This document shows positions 34,508 to 43,310 of a stretch of DNA of 64,000 nt, in pieces. The position numbers and the translations under genes were made by a program. Under the pieces are notes generated by a model. That model ran no database searches, had not been told where the DNA came from, and saw only the letters and a program-made list of their open reading frames with translations. The stretch is from contig NZ_JBBKBG010000003.1 in the NCBI RefSeq assembly GCF_037892545.1, positions 91,502 through 155,501 of the forward strand. The letters run 5' to 3'. Position 1 is the first letter of the stretch. Every line of letters begins with the position of its first letter. Source of the stretch: Pseudogracilibacillus sp037892545. Lineage in GTDB: Bacteria > Bacillota > Bacilli > Bacillales > Amphibacillaceae.

Positions 34508-35431
34508 TTATGATTCATCCGGTTTTTGTTTTGCTCTTGGATGATGGTGCATATAGACATTTCTTAAACGATCCTTTGTTACATGTGTATAAATTTGAGT
34601 GGATGAAAGATTTTTATGTCCTAACAACTCTTGTACGGAACGTAAGTCAGCCCCTTCATTTAATAAATGTGTCGCAAAAGTATGACGTAATTTATGTGGA
34701 TGAAGATGTACTGTTAGAGAAGTTTCCTTTACCATTTGATGGAATACGTATCGGATTCCTCTTTCCGTAATCGGTTGGCCACGTGCGTTTAAAAAAATCG
34801 CATCTGACTCTTCTTTTGAAGCCTGTAACAATTGGTCTCTTCCATCTCTAATATATGTATGCAATGCTTCATGTGCAAATTGTCCAAACGGAATATAACG
34901 TTCTTTCCTTCCTTTTCCAATCACATTAATCATTCCCACGGAAAAATCAATTTGAGACAAAGTTAAACTCGCACATTCACTTACTCGTATACCAGTAGCA
35001 TACATAATTTCTAATAACGCTTGATTTCGTTGCCCTAATGGTGTTGCTAAATCACTTACCTCAAAAAGTGGGCGCAATTCTTCTTCGTATAAAAACGTCG
35101 GAATTCGTTTATCCTGTCTCGGCAACGGAACATACATAAATGGATTATGTTGTACGACCTCTATTTTTTCTAAAAAGAAATAAAAAGATCGTAAACAAGA
35201 TATCGACCGTGCGACAGATTTTCTACTTAACCGTCGATCATATAAATCTGTTAAAAATACCCGCACAAAAGCCGGTGTTACATCTGTAACATCCTCGATT
35301 CCTTCTTTTTTCATTATTTGTTCAAACATACGTAAATCATTACTATAAAATTGCACTGTATATGGTGAAGCATTTTTTTCCACTTCTAAAAACTGAATAA
35401 ATTGTTCAAAATACGTTTGAAACGTAGACAT
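34508..35431 (-). CDS. xerC: Tyrosine recombinase XerC (CodV)
   Basis: Site-specific recombinase that resolves chromosome dimers at dif with XerD/RipX. 307 residues: N-terminal SAM-like core-binding domain (about 1-95) and C-terminal catalytic domain. The catalytic residues are present: Arg in TGIRVSECASL, Lys in GKGRKERYIPF, His-Arg in HPHKLRHTFATH, His in LGHKNLSSTQ and the nucleophile Tyr in QIYTHV. First gene of the xerC-hslVU-codY operon. trmFO, which normally lies between topA and xerC in Bacillus, is missing here. Confidence 0.96.
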   Translation of the reverse strand: MSTFQTYFEQFIQFLEVEKNASPYTVQFYSNDLRMFEQIMKKEGIEDVTDVTPAFVRVFLTDLYDRRLSRKSVARSISCLRSFYFFLEKIEVVQHNPFMYVPLPRQDKRIPTFLYEEELRPLFEVSDLATPLGQRNQALLEIMYATGIRVSECASLTLSQIDFSVGMINVIGKGRKERYIPFGQFAHEALHTYIRDGRDQLLQASKEESDAIFLNARGQPITERGIRYVFHQMVKETSLTVHLHPHKLRHTFATHLLNEGADLRSVQELLGHKNLSSTQIYTHVTKDRLRNVYMHHHPRAKQKPDES

Positions 35432-35446
35432 AATTCCACTCCAAAA

Positions 35447-35502
35447 ATGCTAGTTTTTTAAGCAAACCTAGCATATCATACTACCATATTCCCCGCAATC
35501 AA
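35447..35502 (-). promoter_or_regulatory. Promoter of xerC-hslVU-codY with an inverted repeat at the start site
   Basis: On the minus strand TTGATT (-35, 35497-35502) and TATGAT (-10, 35475-35480) are 16 nt apart. Directly after the -10 box, ATGCTAG (35474-35468) and CTAGCAT (35453-35447) form an inverted repeat with a 14-nt spacer, and four T plus the GGAGTGG ribosome binding site follow. Because the first arm lies between -10 and the likely +1, the repeat suggests an operator more than an RNA attenuator, though both fit. Confidence 0.55.
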
Positions 35503-35543
35503 TTTAACACAATTGTAACAAAATTCTGAATTGTGCTTACAAA

Positions 35544-35587
35544 TTTGTTTGGAACATTAAAAATACATCTCCAATGTTCCAAACAAA
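35544..35587 (-). terminator. Perfect 15-bp hairpin after topA
   Basis: TTTGTTTGGAACATT (35544-35558) and AATGTTCCAAACAAA (35573-35587) are perfectly complementary, with a 14-nt loop. It begins about 50 nt after the topA stop. No long U-tract follows, although the stem end is U/A rich. Probably the topA terminator; it could also protect mRNA ends or mark the site where trmFO was lost. Confidence 0.55.
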
Positions 35588-35637
35588 TATATTACGCTTA
35601 TATGTTCTAATAGTCAACTCAAATGTTTGATATTCAA

Positions 35638-37713
35638 TTATTGTGCTTCTTCTTCATAATCACAACTACTACATTTAATTTGAACTTGTTTTTTCGAACG
35701 TTTTTCTACTAAATAACTGTCACATTTTGGGCAACTTCTAGCAATCGGTTTATCCCAAGAAACAAATTCACATGTTGGATAGGTTTCACATCCATAAAAC
35801 ACTCGATTTTTCTTTGACTTTCTTTCAACAATTTCTCCTTGTTTACATGTCGGGCATGTTACACCAATTTTCTTCAAAATAGGCTTTGCATTTCGACAAT
35901 CTGGAAAGTTTGAACAAGCCATGAATTTTCCATATCGGCCTAATTTATATACCATTGGATGCCCACATTTCTCACAATCAATTCCTACAGGCTCATCTTT
36001 TATTTCAATAGACTCCATTTCTTTTTCGGCTTTTACTAATCGCACTTCGAAGTCTTTATAAAATTCATCAATGACACGAATCCACTCTTCTTTACCTTCT
36101 TCAATCAAGTCTAAGTTCGCTTCCATTTCAGCAGTAAAATCGACGTTCGTTATTTCAGGGAAATATTCTTTTAAAATATCCACCACAATCTCCCCTAATT
36201 CTGTCGGGATGAAACGACGGTTATCTAAACGAACATAGCCTCGATTTTGAATAGTCTCTAAAGTGGGAGCATATGTTGATGGACGACCAATCCCTTGTTT
36301 CTCCAATGTACCAACTAAGGTCGCCTCTGTATATCTCGGTGGTGGTTGTGTAAAATGTTGATTTGGTTCCATTTTTTCGAAGCGAACTTGTTCCCCTTCA
36401 TTTAACTCAGGTAAGTACTTCTCTTCTTCTTTTTTATTTGAATCTGTTCCTTCAATATATACTTTCATAAACCCATCAAATTTCACTTTTGAACCAGTTG
36501 CACGAAACTCCACTCCATTATTTAACAAATGAACAGTCATCGTGTCCATTACGGCTGGCGCCATTTCGCTCGCTAAAAATCGTTCGTAAATTAATTTATA
36601 AAGTTTGAATTGATCATTATTTAAAATTCCTTTCAATGATTGTGGATCACGCATGACAGATGTGGGACGAATCGCCTCGTGTGCATCTTGTGCCCCTTCT
36701 TGATTTTTCACTTTTTTACGTGGTCCAATATATGGTTTACCAAACTTATCTTCAATTAATTGATGTGCTTCTTGTTTAGCACTTTCAGAAATACGAGTAG
36801 AATCTGTACGCATATACGTAATTAACCCCGTAATGCCACCCGCTTTACGTCCTAAATCAATTCCTTCATATAATTGTTGTGCAACCATCATTGTTTTACG
36901 AGCGCGAAAATTTAATTTTCTAGCTGCCTCCTGTTGCAATGTCGAAGTAATAAATGGTTTCGCTGGATTTCTTTTACGTTCACGTTTATTTACTTTGTCA
37001 ATATGAAACTGTTTGCCTTCCATTTTTCCAAGTATTTCTTTTACTGCTGCATCATCTTTTAGTTCTAATTTTTTTCCATTTAGACCATAAAATTTACCCG
37101 TAAATGACTCATCCTCTTTAAAAAATGTACTTTCGATAGACCAGTATTCTTCTGGAATAAAATTCTTTATTTCGTTTTCACGATCAATAATTAATTTTAC
37201 TGCAACAGATTGAACTCGACCAGCACTTAAACCCTTTTTTACTTTCTTCCATAGTAATGGGCTTATATTATATCCAACTAAACGGTCCAATACTCTTCTA
37301 GCTTGTTGTGCATTTACTAAATCATGATCAATTTTTCGTGGATTTTTAAATGACTCTTTGATCGCATCTTTCGTAATTTCATTAAATACAACACGACAAT
37401 CCGAATTTTCATCTATTTTTAATGCATGTGCTAAATGCCATGCAATTGCCTCCCCCTCTCTATCGGGGTCGGCTGCAAGATAGATTTTATCCGCTTTTTT
37501 CGCTTCTTTTCGTAATTCTTTTAATATATCACCTTTCCCACGAATCGTAATATATTTTAGTGCATAATTATTATCAACATCTACTCCCATTTGACTTTTC
37601 GGTAAATCAATGACATGTCCCATCGACGCTTTTACTTTATATTTTTTTCCTAAATAACGTTCAATTGTTTTTGCTTTTGCTGGTGATTCCACAATTACTA
37701 AATAATTTGCCAT
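35638..37713 (-). CDS. topA: DNA topoisomerase I
   Basis: Type IA topoisomerase that relaxes negative supercoils. About 691 residues. The N-terminal TOPRIM domain has VIVESPAKAKTIERYLG and the acidic LAADPDREGEAIAWHL motif. The active-site Tyr lies in GLITYMRTDSTRIS, near residue 300. The C-terminus has three Cys4 zinc-ribbon modules (DCEKCGHP...CSNFPDC, CPTCKQG...CETYPTC, CPKCDS...CSSCDY). ATG at 37713 follows AATAGGAGGAAAAATA; an 11-codon extension to 37746 would contain this site. Confidence 0.98.
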   Translation of the reverse strand: MANYLVIVESPAKAKTIERYLGKKYKVKASMGHVIDLPKSQMGVDVDNNYALKYITIRGKGDILKELRKEAKKADKIYLAADPDREGEAIAWHLAHALKIDENSDCRVVFNEITKDAIKESFKNPRKIDHDLVNAQQARRVLDRLVGYNISPLLWKKVKKGLSAGRVQSVAVKLIIDRENEIKNFIPEEYWSIESTFFKEDESFTGKFYGLNGKKLELKDDAAVKEILGKMEGKQFHIDKVNKRERKRNPAKPFITSTLQQEAARKLNFRARKTMMVAQQLYEGIDLGRKAGGITGLITYMRTDSTRISESAKQEAHQLIEDKFGKPYIGPRKKVKNQEGAQDAHEAIRPTSVMRDPQSLKGILNNDQFKLYKLIYERFLASEMAPAVMDTMTVHLLNNGVEFRATGSKVKFDGFMKVYIEGTDSNKKEEEKYLPELNEGEQVRFEKMEPNQHFTQPPPRYTEATLVGTLEKQGIGRPSTYAPTLETIQNRGYVRLDNRRFIPTELGEIVVDILKEYFPEITNVDFTAEMEANLDLIEEGKEEWIRVIDEFYKDFEVRLVKAEKEMESIEIKDEPVGIDCEKCGHPMVYKLGRYGKFMACSNFPDCRNAKPILKKIGVTCPTCKQGEIVERKSKKNRVFYGCETYPTCEFVSWDKPIARSCPKCDSYLVEKRSKKQVQIKCSSCDYEEEAQ

Positions 37714-37815
37714 TATTTTTCCTCCTATTTCATTGAGGTTATTCAACTTTTTTAACTTTTATTCCTGCTTTTTTTAATTTTTATTTCTGTTTTTAAATAA
37801 ATAGAATTCCCACTA

Positions 37816-37844
37816 ATAGTAAGGACAACATTTTCATTTGTCAA
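37816..37844 (-). promoter_or_regulatory. Strong sigma-A promoter of topA
   Basis: On the minus strand a perfect -35 TTGACA (37839-37844) and -10 TACTAT (37816-37821, five of six matches) are separated by exactly 17 nt. They lie about 105 bp before the topA ATG, leaving a long AT-rich leader. Supercoiling sensitivity would be expected for topA, but no specific element was seen. Confidence 0.75.
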
Positions 37845-37865
37845 ATATTGCGACCATCAAAATGA

Positions 37866-37891
37866 AATAAAGAGCCTTATTTTTTAATAAA
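37866..37891 (-). terminator. Probable terminator after dprA
   Basis: On the minus strand CCTATTTT and AAAATAAGG pair with one bulged base around a short AT loop. The element is followed by CTCTTTATTTC, a U-rich but imperfect tract. It begins about 10 nt after the dprA stop and ends just before the topA promoter. Confidence 0.5.
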
Positions 37892-37897
37892 ATAGGA

Positions 37898-38767
37898 TTA
37901 TTTCCCGGGTAAGTTTTCGATAATATCTTCTGCATTCGTCACCAATTTTGCACCTTGATCAATTAATTTTAAACAACCTGCAGCTTCCTCTATAAATAAC
38001 GAATCTGGAATAGCGAAAACTTCTTTTCCTTGCTCTAATGCTTGATCCACTGTAATGAGTGTACCACTTTTTTCTTTCGCTTCAATTACTAACGTTCCAT
38101 ATGAAAGACCACTAATGATTCGATTTCTCTCTGGAAATTGATATTTTTTCGGCCTCACATTTGGTGGGTATTCTGAGAGAACTAAGCCATTTTCGACAAT
38201 ATTCCAAAAAAGGGGGATATGTTCCTTCGGGTAAATATGACGAAAACCACTCCCTAAAACGGCTATTGTCTTCCCTTGCATATGCAATGCTAATTGATGG
38301 GCAAGACTATCAATCCCATAAGCCATTCCACTTACAATAGCCCAGTTTTCCTCAATTAGAGGGCTAACAACTTTTAACAGTTTTTGCGGTGCCGTTGCTG
38401 TCGGTTTTCTCGTACCGATTACACTAATTAATCTATTGTGTTGAAGTAATGAAAGATCACCTAAACAATATAATACAAGCGGTGCATCCGGAATATCTTT
38501 CAAACTTTGTGGATACATTGAATCAAAAATCGTTACAATATAGTAGTTTTTATGTGTATATTGTATCGTTGCATCATCTATATCATATTGAAGAGCATGT
38601 ATGATGGATGAAGCTTTTTCTGAGGATATATGTAGTAAATGTTCTAGTTGTGTGGAAGTGAAAGTGTAAACTTTTTCTAATGTTACATCGTATTGTAATA
38701 AACGATATAACTTTTTTCTTGTCAACAATAAGCTTAACTTTATTAATGTATTTCGTTTCTTTTTCAT
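37898..38767 (-). CDS. dprA: DNA processing protein DprA (Smf)
   Basis: Protects incoming single-stranded DNA and loads RecA during natural transformation. 289 residues. A short helical N-terminal region is followed by the Rossmann-fold domain: LISVIGTRKPTATAPQK, VSGMAYGIDSLAHQLAL, AVLGSGFRHIYPKEH, and FPERNRIISGLSYGTLVIEA with KSGTLITVDQALEQGKEVFAIP. Gene order sucCD-dprA-topA matches Bacillus. Its presence alone does not show competence, because many Bacillaceae keep it. Confidence 0.96.
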   Translation of the reverse strand: MKKKRNTLIKLSLLLTRKKLYRLLQYDVTLEKVYTFTSTQLEHLLHISSEKASSIIHALQYDIDDATIQYTHKNYYIVTIFDSMYPQSLKDIPDAPLVLYCLGDLSLLQHNRLISVIGTRKPTATAPQKLLKVVSPLIEENWAIVSGMAYGIDSLAHQLALHMQGKTIAVLGSGFRHIYPKEHIPLFWNIVENGLVLSEYPPNVRPKKYQFPERNRIISGLSYGTLVIEAKEKSGTLITVDQALEQGKEVFAIPDSLFIEEAAGCLKLIDQGAKLVTNAEDIIENLPGK

Positions 38768-38832
38768 TTGTACTCTCCCTCTCTTAAATTATGGGAAAAG
38801 TAATACACATATGTTCGCTATTTTTTTCCAAC

Positions 38833-38914
38833 AAAAAAAACAACCTAGAAATGAGGAGCCATAAGTGATCTATTTTTGCACCAAAATAGAATACACTTAT
38901 TTGTTACTCCTCAT
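38833..38914 (-). terminator. Long hairpin terminator after sucD
   Basis: The outer stem ATGAGGAG/CTCCTCAT (38851-38858, 38907-38914) encloses further paired blocks, AAGTG/CACTT and CTATTTT/AAAATAG, around a 6-nt loop. Eight T follow ten nt later on the minus strand. It starts about 75 nt after the sucD stop. The fit to an intrinsic terminator is good but the U-tract is offset. Confidence 0.6.
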
Positions 38915-38987
38915 CGCACCTTCCCAGATTGTTCAATATGGTTCTCTTTTCGTTTAATGTATCAAGTTTCTTTATGCTTGTAAAGTA

Positions 38988-39890
38988 TTAATGTGTTTTA
39001 CATTTTTCAATTAAGTCTGTTTCTTCTAATAAACGGATCATTGTTTCACCCATTTTAGCAGGTGAGTCCGCCACTTTAATACCGCATGCTTCCATAATAC
39101 GCTTTTTGGATTCAGCTGTTCCTTCACCACCCGAAATAATGGCACCAGCATGTCCCATACGTTTTCCTGGAGGTGCTGTTGCACCACCAATAAAGCCTGC
39201 AACAGGTTTTTTCATATTTGCCTTCACCCATTCAGCTGCTTCTTCCTCTGCCGTACCACCAATCTCACCAATCATCATGACTGCATAAGTTTCAGGATCT
39301 TCATTAAATTCTTTTAATACATCAATAAACGATGTACCATTAACTGGATCTCCACCAATTCCTACTGCTGTCGTTTGACCGTATCCAGCTTGAGATAGTT
39401 GGTGAACCGCCTCATATGTTAAGGTTCCTGATCGGGATACAACCCCAATATGTCCTTTTGTATGAATGTATCCTGGCATAATACCAATTTTACATTCATC
39501 TGCAGTAATCACTCCTGGGCAGTTTGGTCCAATTAAACGAGTGTTCTTATCTTTCATAAAGTTTTTCACTTTAATCATATCATTAATTGGAATATGTTCT
39601 GTAATACAAATCGTTAATTCTAAGCCAGCATCTGTTGCTTCCATAATTGCATCTGCTGCAAATGGAGCAGGAACATAAATAATCGAAACTGTTGCTCCTG
39701 TAGCTTTTACAGCGTCTTCTACCGTGTTATATACAGGAACACCTAAAGTTTTCGTTCCACCTTTTCCTGGTGTCACTCCTGCAACGATTTTCGTACCGTA
39801 TTTTAACATCTGTTCTGTATGGTCCATCCCAGCTGAACCAGTAATCCCTTGAACAATTACTTTTGTATCTTTATCTACATAAATACTCAT
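38988..39890 (-). CDS. sucD: Succinyl-CoA synthetase alpha subunit
   Basis: With SucC converts succinyl-CoA to succinate, forming ATP or GTP in the TCA cycle. 300 residues: CoA-binding Rossmann domain with VQGITGSAGMDHTEQML, then LIGPNCPGVITADECKIG, and the active-site His loop MGHAGAIISGGEGTAESK. It lies 55 nt after sucC in a two-gene operon. The ATG follows AAAGGACG. Confidence 0.98.
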   Translation of the reverse strand: MSIYVDKDTKVIVQGITGSAGMDHTEQMLKYGTKIVAGVTPGKGGTKTLGVPVYNTVEDAVKATGATVSIIYVPAPFAADAIMEATDAGLELTICITEHIPINDMIKVKNFMKDKNTRLIGPNCPGVITADECKIGIMPGYIHTKGHIGVVSRSGTLTYEAVHQLSQAGYGQTTAVGIGGDPVNGTSFIDVLKEFNEDPETYAVMMIGEIGGTAEEEAAEWVKANMKKPVAGFIGGATAPPGKRMGHAGAIISGGEGTAESKKRIMEACGIKVADSPAKMGETMIRLLEETDLIEKCKTH

Positions 39891-39945
39891 TCTTGTAAAC
39901 GTCCTTTCTATTATTAAATGTTATGCGCGTTTGTAATCAGCTGTT

Positions 39946-41106
39946 TTATTTTACTAATTCAACGATTTTCTTTGCACCATCACCCATTGAATCTGCTGCA
40001 ACAATATTTAAACCAGAGTCTTGTAACATTTTCTTCCCTTTTTCTACATTCGTTCCTTCTAAACGAACAACTAATGGAATTTCTAGCCCTAATTGTTCTG
40101 TTGCAGAAATAATTCCTTGCGCGATGTAATCACATTTCATAATTCCACCAAATACATTTACAAGAATCCCTTTTACTTTTGGATCTTTTAAAATAATTTT
40201 AAATGCTTCTGTTACTTTTTCTGGAGTTGCATCTCCACCAACATCTAAAAAGTTCGCAGGATTTCCACCTTCATACTTAATAATATCCATTGTTGCCATT
40301 GCAAGTCCTGCACCATTTACCATACAACCGATATCCCCATCTAATTGAATGTAACTTAGGTCATATTTTGAAGCTTCGATTTCATTACGATCTTCTTCAT
40401 CTAAATCACGTAATTCTAAAACATCTTTTTGACGGTATAAAGCATTTCCATCAAAGTTCATTTTAGCGTCTAATGCTAATACGTCCCCTTCTTTTGTTGT
40501 AACAAGAGGGTTAATCTCTGCAGTCATACAGTCTTTATCAATAAATACTTTATATAAATTTAATAATAATGTCGCTACTTTATTAATGACATTGTTCGGG
40601 AAATTTAAATTAAATGCCAGTCTTCTCGCTTGGAATCCTGTTAATCCGATAGATGGATCAATTTCTTCCTTGAAAATCTTTTCAGGTGTTGCTGCTGCAA
40701 CTTCCTCAATTTCCATTCCACCTTCTTCGGAACCCATTAACACAACTTTGGAAGTTTTTCGGTCTAACACGAGACCAATATAGTATTCCTTATCAATATT
40801 GCAACCCTCTTCAATAAGGAGTCTTTTTACTTTTTTACCTTCTGGTCCTGTTTGGGGTGTTACAAGCACTTTTCCTAAAATTTGTTTCGCGTACTCACGT
40901 ACCTCGTCTAAATTATGTGCTACTTTAACACCGCCTGCTTTCCCACGGCCACCAGCATGAATTTGTGCTTTAACAACTTTTACATCCGTTTGAAGACCCT
41001 TTGCATATTCTACCGCCTCGTCAATTGAATATGCAACATGGCCGTCTGGTACATTCACACCGTATTGCCTTAAAATATTCTTACTTTGATACTCATGGAT
41101 ATTCAT
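39946..41106 (-). CDS. sucC: Succinyl-CoA synthetase beta subunit
   Basis: Nucleotide-binding subunit of succinyl-CoA synthetase. 386 residues: ATP-grasp domain (MNIHEYQSKNILRQYGV at the start, VKAQIHAGGRGKAGGVK, and AEINPLVTTKEGDVLALDAKM) and the C-terminal CoA-ligase domain with FLDVGGDATPEKVTEAF and VNVFGGIMKCDYIAQGI. ATG follows GGAGGCATTTGA. A good sigma-A promoter lies 35-63 bp upstream. Confidence 0.98.
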   Translation of the reverse strand: MNIHEYQSKNILRQYGVNVPDGHVAYSIDEAVEYAKGLQTDVKVVKAQIHAGGRGKAGGVKVAHNLDEVREYAKQILGKVLVTPQTGPEGKKVKRLLIEEGCNIDKEYYIGLVLDRKTSKVVLMGSEEGGMEIEEVAAATPEKIFKEEIDPSIGLTGFQARRLAFNLNFPNNVINKVATLLLNLYKVFIDKDCMTAEINPLVTTKEGDVLALDAKMNFDGNALYRQKDVLELRDLDEEDRNEIEASKYDLSYIQLDGDIGCMVNGAGLAMATMDIIKYEGGNPANFLDVGGDATPEKVTEAFKIILKDPKVKGILVNVFGGIMKCDYIAQGIISATEQLGLEIPLVVRLEGTNVEKGKKMLQDSGLNIVAADSMGDGAKKIVELVK

Positions 41107-41140
41107 TCAAATGCCTCCATTTTTTATTTAGTATATTCCC

Positions 41141-41169
41141 ATTGTAAGATAAGCTTTTATAATTCTCAA
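41141..41169 (-). promoter_or_regulatory. Sigma-A promoter of sucCD
   Basis: On the minus strand TTGAGA (-35, 41164-41169) and TACAAT (-10, 41141-41146), each five of six matches to consensus, are 17 nt apart and lie 35 bp before the sucC ATG. It separates sucCD transcription from the upstream rnhB-ylqG-ylqH genes. Confidence 0.7.
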
Positions 41170-41216
41170 AGAATAACAATTATTTATCTAACTATATAAG
41201 TATTTCAAATCGCATT

Positions 41217-41480
41217 TCAATATTCCTTATCTAAGTGATAAATAAATGCAAATACTTCCGCAACCATTTCAAACAATTCTGGAGGGATTGTTTCATCTAT
41301 TTCCAATTGTGCAAGTATTTCCACTAAAGATTGGTCTTGTACAATTGGAATATTATGTTCTGCTGCTAGTTCAATTATATGATCTGCAACTTTTCCACTT
41401 CCTAATGCACGAATCTTTGGAGATGTATCTTGCATTTGGTCGTAAGATAATGCAACGGCTCTCTTTCTTCGTTCATTCAT
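41217..41480 (-). CDS. ylqH: FlhB C-terminal-domain-like protein (YlqH/FhlB)
   Basis: An 87-residue soluble protein that matches only the cytoplasmic C-terminal fragment of FlhB made by autocleavage. It starts RKRAVALSYDQ where FlhB of this window continues AIALKYDE after NPTHY, and it aligns through HNIPIVQDQSLVEIL to ELFEMVAEVFAFIYHLD. The NPTH cleavage motif and all membrane segments are absent. In Helicobacter a similar stand-alone protein can replace the FlhB C-domain in flagellar export. Overlaps the ylqG stop (ATGA), so it is co-translated with a FliK-like protein. Confidence 0.88.
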   Translation of the reverse strand: MNERRKRAVALSYDQMQDTSPKIRALGSGKVADHIIELAAEHNIPIVQDQSLVEILAQLEIDETIPPELFEMVAEVFAFIYHLDKEY

Positions 41481-43294
41481 ATACGAAAGTCATACCTTTC
41501 TATATCATTAGTCGTTCGGTCATATGGATCTTGCTGTTCTTGTTTTTTTATTTCAAACAATGGTTTATATGTTATTTGAGATAATGTAAATTCATTTTTC
41601 TTCAATGCTTCTTCTAACATTTTTTCAATACGGTCATATTTTCCCATTTTCATCACTTGTTCATTGTATATTGTTATGGAAATGATGCGTTTTTGGATTG
41701 TTACGTCTACCATTGTTTCCTTCATATTTTTTAAATCGAGCACGAATAATATTCGACAGTGATTTGGGTCTATTTTTCCATTCCTGTTTTTCCTTCCTTC
41801 AAAATGCAAAAATAAATCGTTATGTAATCCGATGTTTTCTCCAGGTAATTGTAGAACACAATGCAAAAAATGATTCGTTTCTTGCACAGATTGTAATTGC
41901 ATTCCATGAATAAAATGCACAAATTGTTCTAACTTATTTCTCCCAATCGTATTTGGTTCTTGCATCATTTGTAGCATAATCATTTTAATCGATGGTTGTA
42001 TATGTATAGTCGAATCACTAGCTTTCCCTGATAAAACTGTCTTTATTCGTTGCTCATCTTGTAATCCAACGATGTTCATATATTGGTGTAAATGAGTTAG
42101 AAATCTTTGTTGTACATTCTCAGTTGAATTGCTCTCGAGCTCCATTGGTAATTGTATCATGGATTGTATAGTACGATACAAAACATCATTACATAATATT
42201 TGTAACAATGAATGCAATTGTGTCACATGATCAGGGTGATTTTCATCAAGAAGCATGTCCAATGTTTGTTGCAGTTGCATCGGTAATGTTCCATATAATT
42301 GTTGATGTACCATTTGTTTTAATAAAATAAATTGCTCATTGGGTAATTTCCCTGTACGTATATTAGAAAATAGTTGTAATAATTTATTTGCAGCCTTTGT
42401 CATTTGCGATTGGTTTTCTATACATACAGTGAATATATCCCTTGTTTCTTGTAATACCTTTTGCGTTGTTGTTAATTGCGTATTGCTCTTCATTGTTTGG
42501 GATAATCCTCGTTGTAATAACGTGAATAAAGTCATTCTTTTTTTCGATACTTCTATTTGAGCATCCTTTTCCCTTTCAAATGTATTTATATATTGTAATA
42601 AGCTCGCGATGGGCCCCTCTTTCCGCTGGATATGTTCCGCTAAACTAGTTGGAAATGTTTCATTCGTTCCGCGTAGCTGTTTTAATAGCTGCAATAATGT
42701 TTGTTCCTTTTCCGTTACATTTGTCGCATGTGCTAATGATCGAACCATTTCTTCTATATGCGATGAAAATGTTTGGTCTCTTGATGCGATAAGTGCCTCA
42801 AACACATGATTGGTCATTGGTAAACCTGCTTCGATCATCTTTTTTATTATATCGAACTGTGATGCTTCTATGTTTGAATGATTTTCCATCAATTTAATTG
42901 CTTGTTGCATATCAGTAATTTGAAAAGGAACACGATCCGCAATAAGTTGTTGAATAAAAGCGATATGCTGTTTTGTCGGTTTTATTTGCAACTGTTGCAA
43001 TAGCTGTGCGATATGCTGAGTTGGAACATTCGTTGTTTGTTCCCTTAGCACTTTTAAATGAATAAGCGTATCATCCGCTCGTACTTGAAAAAAATATTGC
43101 TTATTCATTTGTAAACTTGTCGTTATTTCGGCCACCAGTTTATGGTTACCAATTTGAATTTCAGCGCGATTATTTGGGAATATCTTCAAAATTTTCCCTT
43201 GAACAATTTGTCCATCTCGTAATGTTAATTCATTTTTTGGAACACGATTCACCGATGGAATGAATTCATTTTTTATTTGGAATAGATGATGCAT
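41477..43294 (-). CDS. ylqG: FliK-like protein (YlqG)
   Basis: About 605 residues. The N-terminal beta-rich domain (residues 1-90; LTLRDGQIVQGKILKIFPNN) resembles an OB-like module. The long middle (100-470) is Gln/Leu/His-rich and helical. The C-terminal region (about 480-590) resembles the FliK hook-length domain, with HFEGRKNRNGKIDPNHCRI and a FVLDLKNMKE strand. Function unknown; a link to flagellar export is suggested by this fold and by the FlhB-like neighbour. ATG at 43294 has GGGGGA seven nt upstream; ATG at 43309 is possible but less well placed. Confidence 0.8.
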   Translation of the reverse strand: MHHLFQIKNEFIPSVNRVPKNELTLRDGQIVQGKILKIFPNNRAEIQIGNHKLVAEITTSLQMNKQYFFQVRADDTLIHLKVLREQTTNVPTQHIAQLLQQLQIKPTKQHIAFIQQLIADRVPFQITDMQQAIKLMENHSNIEASQFDIIKKMIEAGLPMTNHVFEALIASRDQTFSSHIEEMVRSLAHATNVTEKEQTLLQLLKQLRGTNETFPTSLAEHIQRKEGPIASLLQYINTFEREKDAQIEVSKKRMTLFTLLQRGLSQTMKSNTQLTTTQKVLQETRDIFTVCIENQSQMTKAANKLLQLFSNIRTGKLPNEQFILLKQMVHQQLYGTLPMQLQQTLDMLLDENHPDHVTQLHSLLQILCNDVLYRTIQSMIQLPMELESNSTENVQQRFLTHLHQYMNIVGLQDEQRIKTVLSGKASDSTIHIQPSIKMIMLQMMQEPNTIGRNKLEQFVHFIHGMQLQSVQETNHFLHCVLQLPGENIGLHNDLFLHFEGRKNRNGKIDPNHCRILFVLDLKNMKETMVDVTIQKRIISITIYNEQVMKMGKYDRIEKMLEEALKKNEFTLSQITYKPLFEIKKQEQQDPYDRTTNDIERYDFRI

Positions 43295-43310
43295 TCGCCA
43301 TTCCCCCATT

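Noticed and set aside
35544..35587. Perfect 15-bp inverted repeat near xerC considered as a dif or recombinase site
   Set aside because: It does not resemble the Bacillus dif core, and its place after topA fits a terminator better.
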